Assembly: GCA_037951165.1 (NCBI GenBank)
Contig: JBBDHG010000133.1
Span: forward strand, 887,001 to 951,000
Length of the DNA: 64,000 nucleotides
Direction of reading: 5' to 3'
From: Lophius americanus
Lineage: Eukaryota > Chordata > Actinopteri > Lophiiformes > Lophiidae
A program made the position numbers and the translations under genes. Below the pieces are notes generated by a model, which was not told the origin of the DNA, ran no database searches, and worked only from the letters and a program-made list of their open reading frames with translations. Each line of letters opens with the position of its first letter. Position 1 is the stretch's first letter. Below, one piece after another: positions 43,691 to 56,060 of the stretch.

Positions 43691-43869
43691 ATATGCCCAA
43701 ACACACACCTTGGGTATTTATAACCAAAATACTCGTTCATATACTGGAATGTAAAGGTGAGTTGGCCACACAAAAACGGAGACATACAATTATTGACTCA
43801 CACATACGCACTCACCTAATGTTAACACTTTATCACTCAATTAAGTATAAATTGGTATTTGACCCATTA

Positions 43870-44480
43870 GCTTCTGGAACTTGATCCAGCCTGCCCACCA
43901 ACTCTGGACTAGTGAACCCCAGTGTGAGCCCAGTTCAGTGGGCCTGGAAGGGCTCCGATTACCCCTCTAATCTCATTGGAAAGCTATAGCTACTACTAGC
44001 GGATGCCTGCATGTCCGATTAACAGCCCACACTCTAATAGCACCGTGCTGTGTGTTTTTGGTTCGTGTACTTCTGTGTGTTAAAGCACATACACAAAACA
44101 ATTCTTGTATAGATCTGTTACTAAATTGTGAGCACAGGGCTATGGAATATGATGTTGAAAAATGGTTTGTGTGCTTGTGTGCGCAAACTATGTGTTTGTG
44201 TGCAGAAATAATATTCTAGTTTACAGGATGCAATTTCCCCTTAATATGCCCATCCTAATGTAATTTGGCGTCTATGGAGTGTCTGCGTGCAGAGCCCGGC
44301 TGGTGTGTGTTTCTGCTGACTGCTCCTGTTTTGTGTTTATATGGATGAGTGGCTCTCAGGGAGAGCATTATGCATCCTTTTCAGCGTTTAAAGATTATGT
44401 GCACGGTGGCGGTAGACGCATTAGACAAACAACGAAATATGTCTTTGATTAAAATATCTTTTATCTCTTTATTGATTAAA
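43870..44480. promoter_or_regulatory. Candidate conserved noncoding block
   Basis: Mostly non-repetitive, balanced sequence follows the CA array (with short GT-rich interruptions near 44050 and 44170). It includes CTCTAATCTCATTGGAAAGC, a TGCTGAC word near 44315 (half of a Maf recognition element), and a segment ending TTTGATTAAAATATC. There is no coding signal. Regulatory function is an inference from composition and gene-desert position. Confidence 0.25.
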
Positions 44481-44489
44481 AGGCTTAGT

Positions 44490-45530
44490 TGGGTAATATA
44501 GTGTCTCCCCCTCCCTTCTGTGTCTTTCTTTCCTTTCATAAGCTTTCCATTTTTTCAGCTCTCTCTCTATAGCTAAGCATAAAAGGGAGTGGGTGTTTTA
44601 CTGTTATAATTTTAAATATAATTTTATGTAGCTTATGTTTGAGCAAATGTAGTTATGTAATAACAAGCATAACACACTTTAAAAAACATGCAATGACAAA
44701 ATCGATTATTTTATTTTTATTTTATTTTCATGGCATGTTTATTACTTACAGGATTTCTTAGTTTCTATTTCTTGATTTATTCCTTTATTAATATTTTTAC
44801 CCGTTTTTTTTTTTATCTCAGATTTGAACATTTACTATTTCAAAACACATGTTTTGTTTCCTCTAAGGACAGTATTATACTAATTATTTACTAATGAACT
44901 GAATTGCTAGAATTTCCTTTTTCCACTAACATGTGCACCTTGTAGACAAAGTGGAAAAAGTTGGCCTTGAAAACTTTTTGAACCTTGACTTCCCTTAGAG
45001 GTCTAATCTGAGAGCGGAATGACACACACGTTTACAAAAATGTCTTGACTACAATGAATTGATATTCTCTAGTGGCTTCAAGACACCAGGGTCAAGCCCC
45101 CTCTGTACCTCATTAGTCAGGTCATGAGACAAGCCGCGTGAGAAGCCAGATCATGTCCTTAACTGTGCCTCTGAACACCTCACTGTCAAGCTCCTTTGTT
45201 CCTCTATTGATGACACCGAGAGAGAAGAAGAGTAAGTGCGTTTCGGTGTGAGTATATGTGTTTGTGTCTTGTGTGCTTGATGGGGAGAGACTGAGCCGAG
45301 CCTGAATGAGAACAGATGGATATGTGCTCTTTAATTAACCCTGCCGAATCACAGGTCTGAAAACAGGCCTCGGTCCGTGAATAACACCCAGCACATCCAG
45401 GATATGTGTAAGGTGCACTTTTAGTGCATAATACTTGTATGTGTGTGAATGGAGTCTTCTGTGAAGTAGCCAGAGCATCGACCATTTCCCCCATCGCTCT
45501 TCCCTAGAGCAGGGCGTTTTATTTCTCATT
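44490..45530. other. Intergenic, no gene seen
   Basis: AT-rich to 45000, then more balanced. The minus-strand ORFs at 45204-45529 match nothing known. Confidence 0.35.
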
Positions 45531-45539
45531 AGTGGGCAG

Positions 45540-46450
45540 CAAACTGCTGGGGGATGAAATTTGCTAACAGGAATTAAAAGTGCATTAACACATCTGAGAG
45601 ATTCATTTCTGCTAATAGTTTTATTAGTGCTCTGACCTTTCAGTTCATTAGAGGACTGCTGGAGAAGGGAGGGAGGGAGAGAATAGGGACAATAGGGTCT
45701 TTGGGCTCAGTGTTCTTGGGTAGACCTTTGGAAGTACATTCACTACTACACACTTATAAACAGCACCTTTTACGCTGTTTTGATGCGTTAGCTGTGATTA
45801 TATAGAGCCGTGCCATCTCTCCTCTTTCAATAGATCACATTGAAGCAAGTGCCAACCACCTGATCCCCCAGCAACTGCTTTAAGATGATACCAACTCAGT
45901 ATCAGATGCTGGATGCTCACCTCCCTCCACTCAATTACCAGAATTTATAATGCAATGTTTTTCAGGTCTGTTAGCGCTTGAGTGTATCACTTATCCAGCC
46001 GGTTAATTGTTTATGAACTGTGCCCTCCCCCTCTCTCAAATGAAATGGGAGAACTCAGAATGGATAAGTGAGTCCGACAAGAGTAGCATTTTCTGGCGGG
46101 GAAAGGGTCAGAAGAGTCAACAGGGTTTTAAAAATAAAGTCGACCAATGGAGCACAGCAGTCGCTAACAGTATCCCTCCTAGATGCCTCAGATAGACAGT
46201 GAGGTAGCGTTTGATTTTACCTCGCCACAGAAAGCAGCTGGAAGGGAATTAATGTTGTTTTCTTTCTGCTTTATTGGAAAGCAAGTGAGACAAGTTACAG
46301 TGCAATTTGCTTTCCCCTGTTCCCTATAATTAGCACCGTACAGAAATGAAATAACATTGACGAGAAGGTCAATAATCCTGATCTATAGTGAAATTAATCC
46401 TGCTATCGACACAACAAGCAAACAATACAATTAAGAAGAGAGGGAGGAAA
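45540..46450. promoter_or_regulatory. Candidate conserved noncoding block
   Basis: A long non-repetitive stretch, free of microsatellites and recognised repeats, contains homeodomain- and SOX-like words such as CATTAACA, TTATTGGAAAGC and GAAATAACATTGACGAGAAG. It is one of the best-looking candidates in the desert for deep conservation. No ORF is convincing. Confidence 0.3.
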
Positions 46451-47470
46451 GGGCAGAAAAGAAATACAAGGAAAGGAGCAAGTCTGAGGAATAGGATGTG
46501 TTTTATCTTCTGGGTTCACTATGCAGAAATCCTATGAAGGTTTTAATTAATTCATCCATTGTTAATGAAAGAAAAGCGAGGAACCAGGGATTAAACATGA
46601 GGTGAGGAAGCAACACAATTAGAGATACCAGCCTAATGATTGCTTTTTTAACTTGTTGTTGTTTCTCCCATGTACTTAGTTCACTTCCTGGGGTACATTT
46701 ATTGGTAATTTTAAAATGAGCTTAACTTCTTCTGCATGCCATTAAATAGAAAGTAATCTTGAGAAGTGGTTTAGTTAAAGTTTAAGTTATTTTTACTTTT
46801 ACCTTGGATCAGCACTATCAGATCTGCCTATATCGCTGTCATCCCTGACAGCAAGTGTAAGTCCCCACTCCCCTACATTGTACAAGAAATCCCACGGATT
46901 GAACTCCTCACATTAAATATGAAGATTAATGGCTTTTAGTAGTATAACAGACTAGAAAACCACTAAATGACAATGTAGTAAATATAGTATGTATATAAGC
47001 CACATTTATCTTATACCATATTTATCACCACTTGATCATTTTGAAGTGAAATTTCATGTGAAGTGACACAAATTTATAGGGTACCATAGAAATGGCAATG
47101 GTGTTCATTCTCTGTTTACCTAATATTTAAAAAAATAACGTTTACATATGTGAATTGATACGGAATAACAAACATCAACAATCTGTTTTAATTTCTTATT
47201 TTTAGTAACTGCATACACTTATTCCTGTGGGTATTCAAGGATATTTGGGCGGTAAATCTCTTATCTGCTCTCGTTCTCCTTGTATGCCCAGTGAATTACA
47301 ACCCTGTCATGTTATATGAGTACTCATAAGCACACAGCTTATAAAGTGTCTTTATTATATCCATGAAAAGGGGATCTTATAGAATCGTCATCGCCGCGTA
47401 CGCTGCTGCATACACCAACCATGCAAGCCTCAGAACCTTTAATGAATTTGGAAGAGGTCAGTTAAAAATT
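46451..47470. other. Intergenic, no gene seen
   Basis: No recognisable gene, RNA or repeat family. Confidence 0.35.
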
Positions 47471-47900
47471 TCTGCCACTAGGGGAACTTTATCTAAAAAA
47501 ATTACCAGATTTCGGCCATAATATCTCAACCGGATCATATTTTTTTCTTACTAATGGGAACTTATTTACAAAAAACGCAATAACTTAATAACCGTTGGTC
47601 CACTTCAGTCCAAATTTACATCATCAAAACCTCAAGGAGCCTCAAGGATATCTAACTTGTATTTGTCCTATTATACCGTTATTGCTAATTTTTCACTCAT
47701 TAAGGGGGGCCTTTTGCCAAAAAAAACACAGTTTTTGATTGTTACTTCCCGACCACTTGTCCGATTATGTTTAAATTGGCTCACCTGAATAAGCACAAGG
47801 AGAGCTATCTAATGTTTTTATTATTTCACTATTATAGGTTATATTTTACTCATTAGGAAGAGCTTTTTTGTGGAAAACACAGTTTCTCAATTTCATTTCC
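47470..47900. repeat. Degenerate tandem repeat, four unequal units
   Basis: A phrase of the form (C)ATTA/ACTA + GGGRA/GGGGG + CTTTTT..AAAAAACACA recurs at about 47481, 47566, 47704 and 47856. Each is followed by a related clause (for example TCCACTTCAGTCCAAATTTA and TTGTCCGATTATGTTTAAAT). The spacing is about 85, 138 and 152 bp, so units have gained or lost internal segments. Confidence 0.45.
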
Positions 47901-50295
47901 CAAGTTGTTAGTTCCTAAAACTGACAGTAGTAAAATCTGCCTTGTCTTCTTTCCTAGCTCCGAAACAATAATTAACTGCATTTATCTTCATTTTTGAGTA
48001 ACTATGGGATCTTAATTTAGAGCATATTGCTGACTTCATGTAAGTATTTAGGTGAAGTCAATGTGGAGTACAGATTATTTATAAGTGACTTTTATTATGA
48101 GAACTTGACATGACATGACCGCACAGGCCTTGTAGTTTAAAAACAGCAGACAAGGGACCCATAGAATAATATATTAAATGTAGGCTGTTGATAAATATTT
48201 TTTGCAATCAGTTTTACATATATAAGAATTCTAGATGTTCCCTAAAAATAACACACATTTCCAAATAACATCTTTCTGTTGGTTCTGATCAACACAAAAT
48301 CTGGGTCCAAATAGCATTACTCACAATTCCACCAAAAACTGTAATAGGATGTTCTATCCTGCCACATTCTCTGACATAATCCAATGCTAGTCACAGAAGG
48401 GGCTTGGTGCTGTTTCCAGCTGAGTAGTTTTAACTGGCGTTAGGTCTGGCCTGGGGATCCAGAGGAGAACAGAGGCCAAGAGTGGTGTGCTGTCGGAAGG
48501 ATGGTGCATCTGAGCATCAGAGGGTGAAAAAGGATTGCCTTTCAAGAATTACGAGCCATTAAATCAGAGCCTGGAAATCTCAAGGTTCCCCAAGACTGCT
48601 GCACAAGGAATCTGAGCTGTAGAAATATTGTTTATGGTTTAAAAGGCCCAGTGATGGATTTATAAAAGAAACATTCATCATTGCAGGAAAACGGAACAAA
48701 ACATTCCGGAAATAAATACTCAGTCTATAGGTATACTTGTCACCCAGACAGCACAATAACAAGTGAATTGTGAGAGAGATCCTTCATTTGCTGGCAGCTT
48801 GGCCACCAAACATGCCCCGTGTGTGTCTGAGTCTGTGTGTGTGTGGGTACCCAGTGGTTTGCTTGAGTGTCTGTGAAAACATCTTACAGCATGAGGAAGC
48901 AGATACGTATTTTGTTATTTGCAATTTTCATATTATATTATATTATGTAAGAATATTTGAATAAATTTTCAATTGACCATAATTACAATAATTACCATAG
49001 TAGTTTATTCGGACTGCTTTTCCTGTTTTGTTTTTTTACTGGTTTCTGTAAATTGTTTTACTGAGCATTTTATAATTTCGAAGACAAAATAATTTCTCCC
49101 AGGATCTGCCAAGCGTGTCTTCCCTTAAGCGTAATTAGCGATACTGATTGTGATTGATTGTCTAACATGTCCCTAGCATACACAAATATGGTGTTAGTAA
49201 TGTGGCAATTTTACAGGAAGGTGAAAGTGTTTTGGTCAGTGATGTGACCCTGAGACAATGTTAAAAATCAATGCTGTTGTCCTAGTGGTGTCTGGTACTA
49301 TAGGTGCACTGAACTATATGCACTTTGTTATCTTGTATGAAGTAACGTATGTTCAGCAGTTATGTGCTGGACATTTCATTTATAAAAAATTGTGATCCTG
49401 TATGTACGTTTATCTGATATGATTTCCAAAGTATGATTTTCCAGCTTTTTCATTTGAACCTTCAGCCACATGAAAAAGAGGCTCCCACTGTCTCTTTTAA
49501 CAAATGATAATGTGGTGTTAAATCATATGATGTTGAGCAGCAGTAACTGAAAGTTACAGAGATCGCATGAGTGACAGAGAGAGATGGATTTGTGAGGGAT
49601 AAAGCTACATGTCGGTGTGAGAAAAGTTCTATGAAAAAAGTCAGAATGAATCCAGAAGAAAACGCACTGATGCAGGTGTGTAGTTGATTGGAACTACACT
49701 GGGTTTCCATTCAGGTTGATATTCAGAGGTTTTGAAGTTTTTGAATTCAGAAAAGACAAGGAGCATGTGCACTTTATGCAATGTTTGGCATTTAGCAGCA
49801 TTGCAAGGCATTACCACAAAGTTATACAATCACCATAAACTTCACTTTGAAAAAAACGGCCTCTTAGTGCCACATGAGAAAAAGCTAAGCAAATGCGTAA
49901 ATCTGTGCACTTGGTTCACTAAACAGTGAGCACAATTTATGTGACACAAGGGTCTTATCTAACAGACTCATTGATCCTTTATATGACTGAGGTTTGTACA
50001 AGTAAGGATCTATGGCCCTGACCATGGCTCCGAATAATAAATAGCCTAATATATATAATATCCTCAAAATGCTGAGGAGACTCGTTGTGGAAGACTTTGT
50101 TAACAGTGTTCTACGACACTGTGATAACATCAGCGGTCTTTTAGGCTGTGGTCCTCCTTGGTGGGGAAGCACAGAGAGGGACGCGAAAAGACTCAACTGA
50201 CTGGCCTAGAGGTGCAGCATTGTTTGACTATCGCCTGGAATTATTGCAAGCCCATTTAACATTAATTAGCTAGACTGGTTACTCACTACTGATAT
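47901..50295. other. Intergenic, no gene seen
   Basis: No recognisable gene. Short GT-rich patches occur near 48820-48850. ORFs here are short and match nothing. Confidence 0.35.
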
Positions 50296-50399
50296 CAGCA
50301 AAATCATTTTGCCTAGTCAGAACTTTAATTGTAGATATCTTGTAGACATCTCTAGCTATCTTGACTAGTACCTGGCTACTACTTTTACCATTCATGTGT

Positions 50400-50418
50400 G
50401 GGGGGGGGGGGGGGGGGG
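50400..50418 (+). repeat. Poly-G run, 19 G
   Basis: Nineteen consecutive G residues immediately upstream of a SINE head. Confidence 0.95.
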
Positions 50419-50428
50419 TTGTCCTTAG

Positions 50429-50650
50429 GGGCAAAGCTTTAGCTCAGTGGGTTGAGCAGTCGTCCCACAACTGGGAGACCAGTGTTGGAGCCCAGCCCCT
50501 GACACAAATGCAGTGGGTCCTTGAGCACGGCCCTGAAATCTCACCTCATCAAACTTGGCGCATAGAGGCCACCCACTGTTTCCTCAGGCATGGGTCAAAT
50601 GTAAAAATTAATTTCACGAAGTTGTATTGTATGTAAGTACTGTGTAACAT
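50429..50650 (+). repeat. tRNA-derived SINE
   Basis: The tRNA-like head has an A-box-like TAGCTCAGTGGG (50440-50451), a GTCGTCCCACAACTGGGAG arm and a weak B box (TGTTGGAGCCC, about 50483-50493). A SINE body and an AT-rich tail ending near GATAAATACA follow. It is the best preserved of three SINE copies in the window. Confidence 0.7.
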
Positions 50651-50752
50651 GTGATAAATACAGGAAATATTATCATTATTATAATTAAAAATATCTGCAA
50701 CATTATTCTGCCTAGTCAAAACTCTAATTGTAGATATCTACAATGTAACTTT

Positions 50753-50754
<2 letters not shown>

Positions 50755-50787
<33 letters not shown>

Positions 50788-50965
50788 ATTTAATTTATAA
50801 TGCACTTTACATTTGGATCAAATCTCAAAGTGCTACAAAGCAAAAGCAGATAAAAGCATCAAAAAAAAAATTAAATAATAACTATATAAAAGCCTGACCA
50901 AAAAGCAACAATGTTAATTAAGGTTATAGGTTCTGCTAAAAAGGAAAGTTTTATATATATAATTC
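50755..50965 (-). repeat. L2-like LINE 3' end with (TTA)n tail
   Basis: A (TAA)n run (50755-50784) is followed by CATTTAATTTATAATGCAC, the terminal hairpin (arms 50802-50808 and 50827-50833), GATAAAAGCATC, CTGACCAAAAAGCAACAATG and TTATAGGTTCTGCTAAAAA. All are shared in the same order with the RT-bearing copy at 24.5 kb. Confidence 0.8.
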
Positions 50966-51814
50966 CAGTTGCAGATATCTACATCTGAATTCTGACTCTT
51001 CAAATTTCCAATTCAAGATATCCCTAAACCCCCCTCAATTCCAAAATATTTATAGTGTTCTTTTTTTAAAGATATATTAAATTTAGTTTTGATTAGTCAA
51101 AATGACATTATACATATTTTTAACTGGAATTATGACTAGTCAAAATGACTATAGTAAATATCTATGATTAGAGACTCCATGTTCCATTTATGCACATTAT
51201 TGTCCATATCACAACGCTTTACAACCACTATCACTTGTTTTTTTGGAAAACATTGTTTCCAAGCTCACCCTACCCTAATAACCTAATGCTATGCAGTGGG
51301 GAACATGTGAGTGCAATGGTTTATAATCTCTGCATACACACCAAATGGATCACTGTTTTGGATAAAAATTCTCAAAGGAGTTTCAAATGTCAGAGATGTT
51401 GTAGATAATTGGAATTTATCTATCACCAGGTATTGGATTAAACTGCAAATCATTTCTGCTCTAATACAGAGAGCTGCTACAGTAGCTAAATCCTGTCAAA
51501 TTGTATATGTGGAATGATCTAAGTTTATTTGTATTAGATGCATATTTCTGAAGAAATGCTAGGCGTTCCATCTCCTTAAACTGCTGTTTATATAAGAAAA
51601 TGTAATGAAAAGACCGTAGTTATTGAATTTGCCATTTAAATGTGCACATCTTTATATTTAAAATGATTGCTTCACCTCGGACAGGAACAATATTTGAAAG
51701 TGAAGTATTTTCTTTGGGACACACTATTGAAAGGTGTTCATAGACCATTAAGGCATAATGTAGACCGTGTATTGATTGATCAATCTATAAGATTATGCAT
51801 ATTGACTTATATTG

Positions 51815-51834
51815 ACCCCTACTCGAGTAGGGGT
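51815..51834. repeat. Perfect 20-nt palindrome with XhoI-type core
   Basis: ACCCCTACTCGAGTAGGGGT equals its own reverse complement. Related TTGATCAA words flank it. Confidence 0.9.
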
Positions 51835-52537
51835 TGATCAATACCGCACTCTTGAACAATGTTATCCTCTAGGGACAGCTACAGAAAGAAATTCCGCTAA
51901 GGAGCAAATTCCCATTAGAGAATGGTGTGGAAGAAAAAAAGAAGCATTGTAGGTTTCCCCGTCTCAACTAGTTCAGCATAAGTAGGTGTAGAGCTAGGTG
52001 TGTGAGGGCTCATGTAAAGGCTAAGCAGTATGTAAGTATTCATGTCTCTGGATATCCAGGAGGGCAAAGTGCCGACAGTTAGTGGGCAGATGGGTGTGTC
52101 TGTATGTGTTTGATGGATGGGCTGGCAGGACAAGGTCGCAGATAAGAGTGCAAACAAACTGGGTAATAAATGAGAGCGACAGAGGAGCATTGATGGGGCC
52201 CACACCCAAGTTCCTGATGCATGCCCACCAGCACCGGCAGCCATTTGTATTGGAGAAATGAGGATGCTGTCAGTGGGATGAAGAGACAATGTTCATCCCC
52301 AAAGCAGAGAAAGCTCTCTTTCACCTCTTTCTTTTTCGCTCCCTCTATCTCGCTCCCGGTTTTTCGACCTCACACACACAAAATACACACTTGCACTGTG
52401 GAATTCAGCTCTGCAGGGGACTAATCAGGGCGTCGTAGGGTGCTAATGTAGGCCATAATGAGTGTAGCTCTCAGTGACACATCACACACCACTAGGTCTG
52501 TTAGAGGATAGCACAGCTCTGGAGCCTCTGGTCACAT

Positions 52538-52646
52538 ACAAACACACACACATACACGCACACACCCACACACACACACACGGACACCCACACACACACA
52601 CACAGACACACACACACCCACACGCACACAAACACACGCACACACA
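52538..52646. repeat. Imperfect (CA)n array
   Basis: CA-rich array with frequent G, T or C substitutions. The ORFs across it on both strands are repeat translations. Confidence 0.9.
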
Positions 52647-52649
52647 TCC

Positions 52650-54090
52650 GCACGTTTAGACAAATGTATATTTGAATGCATGTGTAACTCCTTCTTCCTT
52701 TACTGTAGTTAAATATGATCTGGTTCAATACAGCAACATCTGAACAAACCATAATACAACAATAAAGTCACTAAATTATTATTTTAACTAATGAAAAGTT
52801 AGATATTTATGTTAATTTGGCTAGGTTTCAAAAATCTCCTTATCTCTACATATGAATTTGAAATGCTGAACATGTAAATAGAAGTATTTTACTTACAATG
52901 ACAGTATTCTTCATCTTTGCAACATAAGGACTGAATTACCCAAAACTACCGTGGGATGAGACGATGAAAATAGGAAGAAGTCAAAGCAAGAAAACTGGTA
53001 CTGCACGAGAGAACTTTCCAGGACAGAACAGTTTGCGTACCTGGATTTGTGTTTGTGATTGTTTTTTTTATTGCGATTGTGCTAAATCTAGGTGCATAAT
53101 CCTTCACTGCTGTGATGGTGTTCTCTGTGCCACCCAGGCATTCTGCGTACAGCCTATCAAAGCAATGGGGCCAAGCTGCATGTGCTTGCTTGCTTTATTT
53201 ATTTATTTGTATGTGTATGCCTCATAGCATAGGGTTACAGCTGGTGGAGACAGGAATTTGGGCCTGCACCTGCAAAGCTATAATTAATGTGGACGGGGTG
53301 GCACTGAAATAAATCAGTGCCTCTTGCAGCTTCAACAGGACTTTTCTGTTTAGGGTCAAAATCTTCCCAGTCTGAACTGGATTAATCATGCCTGCTAGCA
53401 GAGACGAGGTGCAGGCGGCACAGACTCAAGCTGCATTTGTGTTTGTGTGTTTGTTTTGTTTGTGTGTCCACGCACTTCTCTGCACTCTCACTCTCACAGG
53501 GAAGCTGCAGGGCTATTTTTCCCCCATTATACCTTCATCCATGACATTGTAATCTCTAGGAGGACAAACAAAACAACAGAATGTCATCATTTTTGTTGTT
53601 GTATAATTAGACTAACCCTATTTACTACAATGATGAATAGTTGAACCTTTTGTTTGCATTTGTAATGCCGCTTTGGCATTGTCACAGATGTGAGACGTTG
53701 CGATGCGGAGGTGCGGGCAGTCAATGTATGCAGGGATGTGTTAACATGCAGGCTGAAGCCAATATTTCCTTCTCTGCCAGCGTGCTTGGTCTCATTTCAT
53801 GTTTCATTATGGGGTCTTAGTGTAGACTCTGTTAACAAACCATCCATTAATCCATCTATTTGGATGATCTTTAGTCCTTTATGAGTATGTGTTTTTGGAC
53901 ACCTGGCCTACAGTAGTTCTTTGTACATATTGCCTTGGTTCTGACAGTACCAAAGCCTCATTCCCAGTGTGTCCAAGGTTCCTTCCTCCTTTGTGGTTCT
54001 ATTTTCTCCCTGTCCTGTCAGTCTTTCACTCCTCTTCTCTGTGTGTATTTGGGCCTGTTTGCATGCACTTGCTGCCAACTCACCTGCTCA
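52650..54090. other. Intergenic, no gene seen
   Basis: No recognisable gene. Overlapping plus-strand ORFs near 53.9-54.15 kb lack similarity and run into a repeat. Confidence 0.35.
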
Positions 54091-54091
54091 C

Positions 54092-54186
54092 CAGGGGCCT
54101 CATTTCTAAACGTTGCATACGCTCAAAAGAGGGCGTACGCTACCATCTGACGTGAATCCTACGCACAGTTTTATAAATCAGGCCAC
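54092..54186 (+). repeat. Teleost interspersed repeat fragment (GCGTACGC type)
   Basis: CCTCATTTCTAAACGTTGCA, then AGAGGGCGTACGCTACCAT, then TCCTACGCACAGTTTTATAA resembles, from memory, a common fish repeat end. The family is not named here. Confidence 0.5.
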
Positions 54187-55670
54187 TCAATTAAGTTGCC
54201 TTCTCACCTGCACAGCTGCCTGCCATCCTGCCACGCTTACTCTGGTACTAGCTACGCTCCCCTGAAAGACTTTAGTACATTACTTTACCCAAGGCAATAA
54301 ACTGCAGTGTTAACCTTGTCTGAGTTCTGTTTCTTGTTTTGGTGAAATTTACTCCACATAAGAAACCAACAGTATTTGTACAAAGGCTGACATATTCAAT
54401 TGGCAGCAGAGGCACACATCTGGCCTAGAAGGAACGTCCTAATGGCCCGCAGCAATTTAAATTGATACACTACAAAATATGTAAATTGCATATACAGTAT
54501 AATGTGCATGTCTAAAAAAAGAAATGTCGTGTACTTTTAATCCATTATATACAAATAGCATATATCTCATGAGCCTTGGCTGTGTGCACAATTACAAAAG
54601 GTATGGAATAGCCCAAGGAAACATCCATTTAATTTTGATTGTCCTCTATATCTCCATCTAGCTCACATTCAGAGAATTAGCCTTGTGTAATTGGGACTTC
54701 TGTTAAACACGTTGAAATACTGAAACCACCCACAGTTTGTGGCTATCCCTTTATCTTGAATTTCTTTAAAGGGCAGATGTTGAAATCTTATTCCTTTCTG
54801 CTTGACACAACATTTGAAGCACAACAACAAAATAAATGATGGAGCATAACATGAATTTAAAAGATGTTTTCCCACTGCCAATTGATAGATATCATACTAT
54901 ATATATTATTTTCATATCATTAATGATAAAAAAGAAATGACTAATTAAATATAGACATAAATAATTTTTCATTGATCTCATAAAAAACTGGCTTTTATCT
55001 GAAAAGATTTAAATAGACAGTTGAAAATATCTAGCCCACTAACATTTCCTAGTTTTACAATCTGGCCCGATTGAATTTGTTATTGAATAACCCTGCACTA
55101 AGGCCCCTCTAGTCGAGCTACCCGACAGTGATTACACATTAAGAGAGAGGATTGCAATCTCTGACAGCATGTCTGCTGTTCTAGTCCAGTGCAGATCTAT
55201 GTCTTCTCTGTCACTCCTATCTCAGATGCACTAGCCTCTGATTGATCCTCTCACATCACTCCTCTCATATATTATTCATTCTACCTTTCATGTCCTGATG
55301 GGGGAAGGACAAAAAGTAAAAAGGAGACACTACCTGTTTGCTGTTTGGCTTGGAGGCAGACAAACAAGCGTATTCTAAATTAGAGAGTTGGGTTTTTTTC
55401 CCCTCTGACTCACCCAGCCCTAAACATGTGTTACCATAGATGTCCCCGACCTGATTGATCTCTATAATAGAATGGAATAGCTTTGGAATTGCCGCCCCAT
55501 GGGTCTAAACAGAGATGGGCACAGGGACAAAGAGACATGTACGTTTGGCTATTTGGTGAGGAAATTAATGGTGCATTTTTTGTTTTTAATATGTGATTTA
55601 ATGATGCAATTCGTCTAATAAAAAGAACATTTTTTAACATTTACACATTCATTTACACATTCCCTTCTTC
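54187..55670. other. Intergenic, no gene seen
   Basis: AT-rich in 54.4-55.0 kb, more balanced afterwards. No recognisable gene. Confidence 0.35.
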
Positions 55671-55679
55671 ATAGAGTGA

Positions 55680-56060
55680 AACCCAGTGGGCCAATACAAA
55701 CATCTCACTCCTCTCATCCACTTAGAGCGCTGCAGGCCTTTTTACTGCATTGTGATGGATGATTTCAGTTTGGCATTTTTCACCACCACACAACATCCAA
55801 ATACATCCCCTCCCCATTTGAGCGCATAAGGAGGCCATCCTATATTCACAAAGCCGACATCTAATGCATATTGAGTGTGTTTTGTAAAGGATCATTTGAT
55901 TGTCTTGTAAATGAAGCCTTGCCTCTCAGCTCCTAATTTAGCGATATTCCATCTCATTAAGGAGGAGAAAGGGAACAAACGACTAAGGCAGCCTCTGAGA
56001 AATTAACCCATCTTTGAATTCCGACAGACACCACTGCTGCTGAAATGCCAACAGTTTGAA
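55680..56060. promoter_or_regulatory. Candidate conserved noncoding element
   Basis: Non-repetitive balanced sequence with dense transcription-factor-like words (TTGTGATGGATGATTTCAG, CATCTCATTAAGGAGGAG) and no coding potential. Inference only. Confidence 0.25.

Larger units (their letters stand above)
50296..51170. repeat. Degenerate palindromic repeat family (TAGTCAAAA / AGATATCT)
   Basis: About 40-nt copies at 50301-50340 and 50700-50740 share CCTAGTCARAACTYTAATTG followed by TAGATATCT. Further diverged versions occur near 50960-51010 and 51115-51170. The core ATTGTAGATATCTACAAT (50727-50744) is a perfect 18-nt palindrome. A poly-G run, a SINE and an L2-like end lie between the copies. Confidence 0.55.

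Noticed and set aside
43359..43884. Overlapping long ORFs on both strands through the CA array
   Set aside because: They are translations of dinucleotide and octamer repeats (T-H-T-H or V-C-V-C patterns). Only the non-repetitive 43361-43534 part was kept as a weak exon candidate.
50429..50500. tRNA gene
   Set aside because: A-box-like sequence is present, but the cloverleaf arms and B box are poor and a SINE body follows, so it is a tRNA-derived SINE head. The same applies to 32796 and 38412.
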